64,000 bases of DNA, from assembly GCA_022605955.1 (NCBI GenBank), contig JAKCOZ010000003.1, forward strand, positions 44,356,761 to 44,420,760, written 5' to 3'. This stretch comes from Rallus limicola (Eukaryota; Chordata; Aves; Gruiformes; Rallidae). Position 1 is the first letter of the stretch. Each line of letters starts with the position of its first letter. Position numbers and translations under genes: made by a program. Of this stretch, positions 12,101 to 24,100 are shown piece by piece. Under the pieces are notes generated by a model that worked only from the letters and a program-made list of their open reading frames with translations, had not been told where the DNA came from and did not search any database.

Positions 12101-15100
12101 GGTTGGGGAGAGCCTGCTGTGGGGCGCTAGTGGGAGAGGTGGGATCCACCAAATGCTGTCATACATTGGGCAGTGATGATGGATAGTGACTACATGCTGA
12201 GACGTTTTGAGATCCACTGCTGAGGAGTTTAAATCCCAAACTGCTGTGTTACTTGTGGGAGACCTCAGCAGATATTTTTTCATAAAATAAGGAAATAAAT
12301 GGGCTAGTTCCCTAAGCTGAACACATTAATCACCCTACAGAAATTTAGCAATAAGGAAGGTAATAAAAATAAGTGGGGGAGGTTGTCTTCCATAATCTTA
12401 AGGATCTGGGCTTGGTTCTGTGTTTTTCAGTAATTGGCTCATCAGTCATTTGGGGAAGGGGGGCAGTAGTGATGCGGCAAAGTTTGTTTCTCTGTCTATT
12501 CTAGTATAAACTTTCATAAGAAACACTCGTGTCTTTGGTAGAGTAGAGAGGTGGTAAAAACATCTGTGATAAGGCATCCTGTAAGGCTGTTGCATAGCCA
12601 TTGCACCATCATTCTGGGCAGGTGGAATGTTAGAGGTTGGAAGGTGCTTGGTGTGTGGGATCTGGTTGGTAGCTTTTGCTTTTAGTTGCCTTTGATTCAC
12701 ATTTAGTGAGTTTTCAACACAATCGCTAAATCTAATGCAAGGTAATGCAGGTATTTTTTCCAGGTATGTTGGCTGATCCTCAATTGTGGAAGATGTGCAA
12801 TAGAGTGAAGAAGGTAGGAAAGCTATATGTGCCTGTGGGTGACAGAGGACGGTGGACAAGATCACATTTCTGTACCATCTTTCCTAGTTAGTGCCTTCTG
12901 TGCAGCTAAGTGAAATGATTGCAGTGTGGGAGGGATCAGCTTCATCCTAAAGTCAGGGGACACTCTGCCCAAAGCAAAGCAGGCAAGGCATTTTTGACAG
13001 AGCTGTTGTTCAGGCAGCTCTCCTCTCAGCTGTGTCCAGCAGTGACCCTCTCCAGACCTGTTTCTGGGGTCAGTAGCCACACTTTCCATCCCTTGTACAT
13101 CCTTTTTCCATCTGGGGAGAGGGCACTTGGTCCAGAGAGGTTTCTCCTCCTGGTCTGTCCAAGAGAAAGAGTTGCCAGCCTGTGGTTTAGCAGTGTTTGG
13201 GGAGAGGGAGCCCACCCACTCGGCACCACAGGGCTGTCCTCTGAGTGCGCTGGGGGGGCAACAGTGTCATTCCATTTAGTCTACGGATGCTGGTGACATT
13301 CCTCTGCTTCCTTCCGTCTTGCCATGAGCCACAGGAATGGTCAGACAATAGACAATAGACTGTAATATCTCTGAAAAATGTTTATATCCTACAGATGTGT
13401 TTTGGGAAGAATTGGGTGAAAAAATTTAAGCCATTACATTATATATCAAAAACATTAGCCATAGGTAATTCACACAAACCCCACATTTTTTCTTTATCTT
13501 CTCATCTATTACTTGGTATACATAATTAAAAACATTTTTCCAGTGGAAGTAATGTTAATATTTTCTAGCTAAAAATCACCTTTTATCTCGTATGCTGCCA
13601 GATCTCTGTGCCAGCTGCATGCAACTGACATCACTTTGGAAACAAAGAGTGGCAGGTGAAAAGTGGGTTGGATCATCCCACAAAGTGCAAGAGCAGGGAA
13701 GAAAAATATTTTTAGCCAAAGACAATGAGGCAAAGCCCTTTCTGGCAAAAAACAGCATGAGGTCTTTCATGGCTGTGTAAAGGAGTTTTACAGACTAGAA
13801 AAAAATAATCTTTCACAAGGCCCGAACAGAGCAAATATGAGCGGTATTCAATTAACCCTTCAGAAATAGGGGTTAAGGCTGATAATTTATCTGTGCTTTC
13901 AGAATGCCTTTGACAAATTCCTGTGCAAGGTTCTATTCAGGGGAGACTGCAGTAAGTGGGTAAAAAGCTTAAAAACTTGACCAAGAAACAGAGGATAAAA
14001 GTCAGGAGTAAACAATTAGGGTTTTATCAGAGCAGATGTTTTGTAGCTGGGTTCTCTGCTGTGTAATAGGGCTGCTGTTGAAAAAAATATTTAATAGCCC
14101 TTAATTACTCATTTGTATTAGAAGGTTATAAATAAATGCTGCTAGTTTAAGGGAAGGAGCAGGCAATAACTAAGCAGTCAGTGAAGACATTTATGCAGTG
14201 TACAGAGGTCATCCAGGAAAGTAAATGTCTTGGCATGTAAAACATTTTAATGCTATTAAATACATCAGCTGCATTTCTGCATTGTGAGTGTTTTGTTTGG
14301 TTCTTGTTACCCCTCCCTGGACTAAACAGAAGTCCAGGAAGACCAGCGTGGGTGAGAAAGTGTATTTTAGTTGAATGGATAAGTGAAAAAGCCAGAACTG
14401 GTCAATGTAGAGAAACCATGCACAAATGGAGATACCACAGAAGTAAAACATATTGCTTCTCATAAAGCAGAACAAAGAAATAATTGCTAAAATGGAAAGG
14501 TGAGAAATTTCAAAGCCAATGTAAAATATGCAAGCTGCTGTTTGCCCATGGAGCGCTGCCTTTGTACACGTCTGAAACAAAGACTTCCGTTGCAGTTGGA
14601 GTTAAACACAGCCAATGGGCAAGAGAACACACTTGGGTAGGGAAAATTGGTGTGTAGAGGGGAAATCTTTTGTGTTGGAGCAGTTGGGAAGGCATTTCCT
14701 AAGCAAACAAGTTATCCAACAAATATGCTCCGTCCTTTCCTTTCATTTCAAAGTGCGGCCAGGATGGAGGCAGAGGAGTGCCCTGGATGGTGTGCAGGTG
14801 GGAAGGTGTACGTCAGTGCCTTCATTCCCAGATGCCCAGGGGATTTTTCAGCGCAATTTGAACCTGACATTCCAGGGAGTAGAGATATTTTGATGTGGAT
14901 GCTTAAAGCGTCGATTTATATCCTCACTGTGTTTTCAGTCATCCATTGTCTGTTGTAATTCCCCGGGGCTGTTAATTATATATATAAATCAAACAATGTC
15001 TATGGGAGTGTCTAATATTTAAAGTGAAAGTCTAAGGCTTCCAGCGTCTGGGGCGAATTATTCTTTTCAGGCTTCACAAAGCTGGCAGAACTTCAGTTAA

Positions 15101-18100
15101 GGGAAGGGTGGAACAATGATGTGTTTCAATTGTACTTTATGTAATTTGTGCACTTTATGAAGTGCTTGTATAATAATTATTTTATCCTTGAAAAACTGAT
15201 AGATATTTTTCTAATGGGTTTTGAATTAAATTTGCATTTGAATTGCATTATTGTCTTTCAACAAATACATTGTTATCTCAGACTGAAATGTGGATTGAGG
15301 AATCAGTTGAAACATATTACAGAAGTAACACTGCAGACCTCAGCAGCCTGAAAAATAATTGAAGTGAAGTAAGGAATGTTAACAAGCTCAAATGTCATCA
15401 TCGTCCAAAAACTGACGTTTAAGCTGATCCACATTCCCTTTCCCCCTTAATGTGTGATACAAAAGCATACATTGTGGAGTAACTAAAATAAATGTTTGGT
15501 AAAGCTGGTTAAGAAACATTAGACATGGGGTTTTTTTTGTATTAGCTCTTGTATAGACACATTTGAGCCTGTTAAAAAAAAAAATAGTTTGTGTAGTGTA
15601 AAGATGTTGGGGGAAGGGATAATGAGTTCCTACTGAATACTAATTGCCTATGAGTTGTTCGGGGAGACTGTATAAGAATGGAGGATTTGTTGTAAATTAG
15701 TCACTAGCTGTATTGTGCATTGCTGTGAGGTTAGACCAGAGCTGTAAAGGTGCCAACTCTACAAAATCCTTATGATTCACTGTCTAACTTGGTGACTCTG
15801 TGAAGGAGAATATACTATTCAGACTAAATATTATTGGAAAGAGAGCCCCTCTAATGACAGTGTAATCTTTATAACACTTAAGCTTTAACCTCATTTGAGC
15901 TAGAAAGATGGGAATGACAGATTTTGAGTGGGTTATCACTGCTTTTTCAGCTGCAGCATCCTAAGGTCTACCAAAGTTGTAAACACTGAGAGGAAGTGTA
16001 CTGCTCTGCAGAAATTTAGGGTCCAGCAGATTGATTAGTGCTCTTCACTTACTGCTAATCTTTGGCTTCTTTAATTCCAGCATTTTGCCTGTCCTTAATT
16101 TGAGAGTCCTTGTAAAGCCCACTTTTAACGTGGAAACAAAGCTTTGGAAAAGCTTGCAGTAGTTTATTTACTTTTGAGACCTATTTTCTCATTCCTTACT
16201 CAGCTCCTATTGTTTTCATTTACATCAAAATGGAAAGGTGAGTTAATGATTCATTGGCACACAGTGACCTTTCAAATAGCTCTGGACCACGATGCAACAG
16301 CTCCACTCCAAGCTCTCATACTTTAACCTCCTTGCTTCTGCCTTAATATTTGCAGCCTGATCTGTCTACATGCTTGGACGCCTGAAGAGAGCAAACATTT
16401 ACAGCTTCTCCTCCCTTAGTGGGCAATTTGATCCTTCTTTGTCCATTCCTTTATTTTACATCACTCCTAGACGTGACTTGCTATTGAGAACAGCAAAGTG
16501 CAACTTTGGGAATCTGCTCTCTGTTTATTTAGCACAAAAATGGACTCAGACTCTGATTCACCTTTTAATTACTCTTGGCCTTCCTTACCTAAAATGAGGA
16601 TTCGAAGAAGGGCATCCAAACCAGGTAGAAAAAGCTGTCTTCTTTTAAATGGGTCTTGCTTAACAGCTCTGCCTCCTTTTCATTGTCTGCTTGTGTGCAG
16701 GTGGCTATAAACAGCTTGCCTGAGATAGATTTTCTTTCTGTCAGAAGTCTACCTCACTTTTAGTTATACTTTTGTGGATAACGGTGTTGGAATATGTTAA
16801 GTGAGAAGAAAGTGTTTGCTGCAAATGACGTACTGTTCTTTAAAATCGTTTTAATTTCTTTACTCTCTTAGCACACTTACATTTTTCTTCTGGTTGCATG
16901 TGTAGCTCTCACTGAGCAGCTCTGACATCCTGGGAGCTGCACAGCACGGCAGCAGCTGCAGAAAGCTCTGCTGGTTATAGTTGTCTTAATTTAATTCAAA
17001 TATGCCTCAACAGCTAATAGATTTTTAAAAAAAAATTATATACAAAAATCTTACTGGGATGAGGAGGGAAATCTTTTGCTTTCTGTGAAGGAAATAAAAA
17101 GGATCCGTTACTGTCTTTGGTGGCAGGATCAGTTTCTGTCTGCAGTTAGACATTGTCCCTTGTAGAGAAGTCTTTGGGAGGTAAGCGTTATAAATGTTGT
17201 CAGAATGATAAAGGGTGTTTTAAGGAGGTTGAAAGGCACCGACCAGCAAGTTTATGTTAGGAAGAATTATTGTTGAAAGGTTTAATGAGCAAAGATAAAT
17301 TTTTACTACATGTAAAAGCAAAGAAATGAAGAGAAAGATTGGGAAAAAACATAGTTTGTGCTTCCTTCCATAAAATTGCTTTTTTGTGTTTCAGAAAGGG
17401 AAAAAAACAAATAAGAGAAGTAAGATCCATCAGTGTCATTAAAGTCAATGAGCCAGGAGAATCGTGTTTACACAGACTGAGACTTTGACCTAGTTTTAAA
17501 GTGAAAAATGTGAAGAACACTTTCTGAACTTTTTACTTTTATTCATGGGGAAATCCAGTATTTCCCAAGCTCAAAGGAGTTTCTGCAATGTGTATGGATG
17601 CACTTGCAATTTGCAAAGAGGATTAAACAGGTTGCAGGTTGCATGGTATGTGCTCTTTTCATCTCTCCAACTCATTTTATCTTTTTATCTATAAATGCTG
17701 TAGCTGTGCTCTTATCCTTCATCATGGTACTTTTGTCGTTATTTATGTTGCCTTTAGATAGTGGGTTTTTTCCTTCCTCTTTTTTTGTAATACTTCACCT
17801 GTTATAAAGCACTGTATACAGATCTGGTACTTCCCTGTTACCATATTACATTGTACTTTTTAGCCCTGTTAATAGTATACCAACACATGTAACATCTATG
17901 AACAGCTGACCATATATGTAGGGTTGTTGGAGCAAGAAGGTGTTCCTGAGTGCATGTGTATGTTTTAGTAGTGGTTCACCTGTGCTTGGGGAACAGAAAT
18001 ACTGGCTGTCCGCAGGGTAGGAGAAGTGACTCTCTAAAGAGACTGCAGGCTCATCACCTGGCATTGTCATCTGTGGAGTTTTTTTGGTAGCATCTGAACA

Positions 18101-21100
18101 TGGCACACAGGTGTGGGGTATGTACCTTGCAGCTGTATTTCCTTCATGTGTTTCCTTCATGCTCAGATCTCAGTGGACAAGGCACCTGTAGTGCCCAGCG
18201 GAGGTTGGTGTGGGATTCTTCCTCCCCAGCCTGAAAGTCATGTAGTGATTGGTGTGTACCTTTGCTGGGTGCTTCAGCTGATGAGGCAGTGAAATGTCAG
18301 CCTCCTCCCTTCCTTTGAAATGGGCAGGCTGTTGAGTTTTGGTCTGGGGGTGCTCCCCCTGGGAGGCAAAGGAACTCTGCAGACCTCTGGTGGGAGAGCC
18401 CAAAGTGTAAAGTTGCACACCCTGCTTTGCACAATACACATCAGTGTTTTGAGATTTTACGTTTCCTGTGTGCCCCAGGGTCAGCTTTTGTACCTGACTG
18501 GGGACCTCTCTGACTGGGTGGTTGAGCCCCTGCCCTCCCCCTGAACCTCTGGGGCCAGCAGAAGCCAAGTGCAGCCTGCACACTTTTGGGGCCATGCGTG
18601 GCAGACTCTGTTCCTCTCGCTGAGGTTGCGTGTGCATGGCATAATTAAAGGTTATTAAGTCTCAACAGAGAATGTGAACATGACTGTCTCTTAGTGATTG
18701 GACTAGGGAGCATGTTTAGGTTTGTTTCTTTGCTGTAAGACCCCTAACGGTATTTATTTTGTTATTTAATGTGACATGGCCTTAAGGCATTCTTCCCTTC
18801 CCTTCTGTTTCATAGTCCTACCTGTTCAGAGGCAGTGATTCTCATAGCTTCTTTTGGAGGCTCCAGCAAGCGTCAGGGGTGCTGAGAATACCTGCCTCTA
18901 AGAAGCCTGTCCCACTGTACTGGGAGGCGAGAGTTACACACCTACTCCAATCGGGCAGAGGTGGGAATTGAAACTGAGTGTCCTCTATCTTGGGAAAGTA
19001 CTTAATCTGTTGTGCTGTTGTCTAAAATGAGACAGGAACTTATTTCTGTTTGTATATTCATTTGTACAGTGGGTAAGGTGCCTGCTTCAGGGAGGGAAGT
19101 CAGGGCAGTGAATCCCCTGTTGGAAAAAGGTGCTTTCTTGTGTCTCTTGTTTAGATGACAATGATGAAAGTCAATGATTGACAAGTAATTGATATTTCTT
19201 ACTAGCTGCTTTATGACCACATCTTCAACATGCTGGTATGATTTCTAGCATCTAGATGCCTGATCCTCTCCATGCACAGGATGTAGTAAGCAGAGTGCTT
19301 TGGTTTCCACTCCGCAGATTGAGAACAGCTAAATGTTGGTCTTTATGGCAACACGAAGGCCCACTTTGCTTTACACCCTGTGTAACACTGTCCTTATATA
19401 CTTGCTTAATTTTGCTGTCACAAGTAGTTGTACTGCCTGAACGAATCACTAAGACACCTGAATCAGCGATTCATATCCCCCATTGAAACTGGTTGTATGG
19501 TCCACACCCAGACTTCAGTGTCACTTTGGTCAGCCCCTTGCCTGGAATGTATAGATTTCTTTTCCCAAATTCAGGTTATCACTTCTGGATTTAAAGGAGT
19601 ATTTAGAAGTCCTGCATGACCCATACACTTTGCTGTCTGCATTTTTCACTGACCTCATAGCTCTGTTTCTTCCAGTTATACATTAACTGCTGCTCAGATT
19701 GCTGGGGGTAAATGTGATGAGCTGTCTGAAAACTATTCACTGTATCTGAAGAAGGGAATTTGTAATTTCTTTCCTGGCTCTTAGTTTGGTCACGATGATG
19801 TATTTCACTTCTCTTTTTCTGGGCGGTTTCTCATAGCATGATTTAAATTTTTATTTTTGTGGGAAAACAGACATTGCCATTTTCCAACACAGGTCATTCA
19901 AGGCTATACATTTTCTTAAGCCAACAGAAAACATGTTTTGAATTATTGTTGTGATGTTCACGTGTTTGGGTTTTTTTCAAATTCTTTTATAAACTTTTAT
20001 GCTTGGTAAAATGTGCAGCTTTTGCTGTATAACTGTGAGGACAACATGGTGGAAGGTGTAGAAAACTTGTGCCTGGTTATTCATTGGTCAAGGTCTTTTA
20101 TTTTATCCATTTTTGGAGATTATCCTTCTTGGTGCTGTGGCTTTTGATCACCTACATCTAAATAGCCTATATGTCTTTCTTGACTGTTTACCAGACAGAT
20201 GGCAGAGAGCCAGAGTGCTATGCAGAGATGGCACAGAGCCACATGCTAAAGGGGACATGCCTTTATTTTACTCTGTTTCTGTGGCCATGGCACAATATAT
20301 AGCCAGAGAGTATTCAGCTCTGATGGGAGAGTCAGCTTGGTGAGCTGTCTCGGTTGTTGTAGTACCAGAACAACTTAGCTGTGTCATATTTGGGTCATTT
20401 TTACCTAACTAAGCACTCGAAATCCCTTACTGACACCTCTCAGAGTTACAACTCTAGGACACCATCACCCTCACAAGAAGTGCTAGTTTGCCCTGGCAAT
20501 CTTACTTGTCTTTCCATAAACTGTGCTGAAGTTTTGCATCTGTAATGAGAATAAGCATTTTGAATGGGTAGGGGAGGTTTTTCAGATATTTTCTTTGAAA
20601 ATACGTTTTGTTGATAGTCCTAATCTTTCAGGCAAGGACAGCCTTGATATGTGTTAACAGTAACCACTGCAGCAAGCTATTCCCTGCCACTATGTTAACC
20701 TGGAGGAAGGTCTGCTTGTGATCTCACTAAGACTGAGATGACTTGTAGCTAGTGAGGCAGGCTGGAGACAATTAGCAGGGCTCTAGGAATGCAGTGTGTC
20801 ATGTGGGTGTTTCTGATGGTTTTATCACTTTTTGAACTATGTTAGCTTGTCCTGTGAAAATAAGTTACTAGCACTGTCAACGTGCAATTAATAATGCTCT
20901 GCTCTGCATTCAGCAAAGTCTTGAAATGCTTCTTGTTACAAAGTTCATTTGATGTAGTTGTCCCCTCATGCATGTTTGAAATTGGGGAGTAGAGTGGGAG
21001 TAAGGAGGTACCAGTGGGGTTGTATTGCAAAACAAAGCCCCAAATTAACTGCTACCTTTTGTCTGTTCATTTAGAACCACAAGAAATATTTATTTAGGTA

Positions 21101-24100
21101 TCTCATCTTTAACAAAAGACTGACTGGAGCATCACCAGACAAACATACAGCATATAGCAGTGATAATATTTACGTATGGAAAGTATTGCAGATGGTGTAT
21201 TTCAATCTATCTTGCATTTGTAGTAGCTTTCTTCAGAAGTTGTTACTTAGGTTGTTATTCTTTTAACAAATTTTAGAATAATGTAAAATGTGGTATTAGA
21301 GGATGCTGTATGAATAAAAATGTGAGGTAACTGTGCCCAGGGAGTTGGTGGAGTCTCCTTCTCTGGAGATACTCAAGATCCGTCTGGATGGCTACCTGTG
21401 TGACCTGCCCTCGGTGGCCTGCCTTGGCAGGGGGGTTGGACTCGATGATCTCTTGAGGTTCCTTCCAACCCCTATGATTCTGTGAGGTAGTAGGGGGATT
21501 TTGTTGTTCCTGTCTTGAGGTGTGTAATTCATAGTGCTGACCATTGATGGTAGAGAACTCAGCACTGGGGACTTGCTGAAGACAAGAACTGTCTCCATAG
21601 GCTTAGGTTTCACTGTGACTTGGGTATCCCTAATGCCTGAGCTACTTTTCAGGGGTATGTATCCACCTTTGCAGTCCAGCACTGAAGCCAAATAGCGCCC
21701 TTGCCAGTTGTGCCGAGTGGATTTATATACAAGGGTGTCTGCATGCTGCAACATATAATAACTGCACAGGAAGCAGTGGAGAGCCTAGTATGTTTTTCCT
21801 TCCTGGTTGTTGGTTTAAGACCAGCCCTTGGAAAGCTTTACTTGCCACAAGTACTGCCAGTTTTGCCAAATGACATGTTTGTATGATTTTAGCTTCTGAA
21901 GTCTGATGATGAACTGCTGTAGTAATCAATGCTTCTATGCTATTTATAAACAAAGGCTTTGGTATCTTAGGAGACATAAATGATCTGTAGCCATAGCAGT
22001 TCTCAAACGGCAATTGCTAAAAGTATGTTAAAATTCTTGTGAGAGGGACAAGCAAAGTAAGAAGCATAAGGATGCTTTAATGGTATGAAATCCTACAAGG
22101 CCTGCCAGGACTAGAAACCAAATAATTCATACCATGCCATTTCTAAATGGGAGTATACAGTTTTCTCTAAGTATAGAATGGGGTAAGTTCTTGATAGCAT
22201 CTTAAAATTAACAAAAGCCATAGGGTAACATTGGCAGTTTCCGTTTTGGTTAGGGACTTCTTCTTTTCCCTTTTTTTCCCCTTTTTTTCCCTTTGTTTTC
22301 CAAAGCAACCAGTGCCCTGGACCTTGACAAGTGTAGTTTCTAATCCAGTGATGTTTCTTCATTATAACTTTTCTTGAAATCTGATGGCCATAGCCATCTT
22401 GGATGGGGCTTTGAGTAACCTGATGTAGTGAAAGATGTCTCTGCCCATGGCAGGGGTGTTGATCATTGTAGATGATCATTAAAAGTGCCTTTCTAACCCA
22501 AATCATGCAGTATCATTCTGTGATCTTCCAAGAAGCAGTTGCATTGCTTTTGGAAGATAGCCTGGGGAAAACTTCTTCCTTTCCACCTTTGTAGAATACA
22601 AAGGAGACTAAGAAGGTTTTTGTGCAAAATTTTCAATAAGAAGTGAATTGGAATTAAGTATATTGAGGGTTTTAAATTTGATTTGTATATTTTACTGGCT
22701 GTGATACTTTATCACATCATACTTAATGTTAGCTGCTCATGGTAGGTACAGCGCTTTAGGAGAATCATTATTTGACTGCAGTTGAACAGTATTCTGTTTG
22801 TATCAGATGCTAGGCATTTAATGTATAGGCCACAATCATTCAGATTTCATCCCAGCCTGTGAATCTTCTCCTGTGTGCTTCTATAACCCTATATCTCTGC
22901 AAAGTTCTAGTTTAGATGGAGAATATGAAAGCTTGCAAACCAAGATACAGGAACAGTTTGGTTTTTAAATTACATGTCTTACCAACTATAGGCTTCTTGG
23001 AACATACAGTAAGTGTTAGGCAGTTACAAAATAGGCAGCTTTTTGAGTGGCTGTACAAATACTACTCAAAATGTAATCCTAAAATTTGGTGTTGAATGTT
23101 TAACTTTTCCATTTTTATGACAATATATATACATGAGAAGAAAATTATTTGAGATTTAATGACGTATTTTTTCAAAATTTATTTTTTCCAGAGCAGAGAC
23201 ACTCTACACTTGATATTCTCAGGAAATTAAAGGCTCCACCTACTTTCTTTGCTGCAACCAGACTTTCTGCCATGCTGAGTGGAAGTGATGAAGTATATGC
23301 CAACTGCATGGTAGTAGACCAAGTAAGTTTGAACGTTTGGCAAATTTTTCATCGTCTTCTACTAAAATAGCTTATTTATGTAATAGTAGGATCTTTTGGA
23401 TATGTCAGCGTTGGTGTTACAACAGTTAGTAAAGCTCTGAAATAAAGCGGTAATACCTTATTTTTCTCTAATGTAAAGTGTCTCTTTTAACAGATTCAGT
23501 TGATCATAGGAATTAGTCTCCCTAGCCTGTAGGAAGAACTCTAAGCCAACTCTTACTGTCTCTTGTGTGTGTTTGTGAGCTAGATTTTATTTGCTTCTTT
23601 CTAAGAAACATTAACACAGTGTGAATTGCTCATATGCAGATTGTCTGAATTCTATGTACATTGACAAAAGACGAATTTGCTGATGCTGGCTAATTTCAGG
23701 AGTTAATTATAAGCTCGTGGCTAAGCTTATAGGCTCAACAAAAATAAGTTATTGCTGACAAGGTGAAAGTCGATGTCCTACAAGTGGCACGAAGCATTCT
23801 GATACTGGAGATCCTGACATAGTATGCATTTTTCTGGTTTATTTGTCACCATCACTGGAGATAAGTCGGAGTGTCCGGACTGAACTATATTTTACACTAT
23901 CATGTTGTGCCTGAAATCCATCCCCCATGGTCACACTCAGATATCATAACTTAGGCAGGGGGGACTAGTCTGACTCTTGTGTGTAGTGGTTGTATGTAGT
24001 TAAACAGCTGCCAGATTCTGGTGGCATATAGCTGTGTTTCCATGATGACTGAACTGGTTTACTTACTTGTAACCTGCTGTGGGCTCTCCCTGGGGTGAAA

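Noticed and set aside
12919..13296. 125-codon plus-strand open frame with antisense partners
   Set aside because: GC-rich patch with open frames on both strands; peptide is low in family signal and has no splice support.
16202..16235. 34-base block fitting the missing exon phase (1 in, 2 out) before the 16533 exon
   Set aside because: Splice sites are acceptable (cag / gtgagt) but the peptide would be hydrophobic (PIVFIYIK), unlike any ARHGEF28 linker; 34 bases are too few to trust.
18170..18637. 155-codon minus-strand open frame
   Set aside because: No similarity to known proteins that I recognise, ordinary intronic context, no promoter or splice support.
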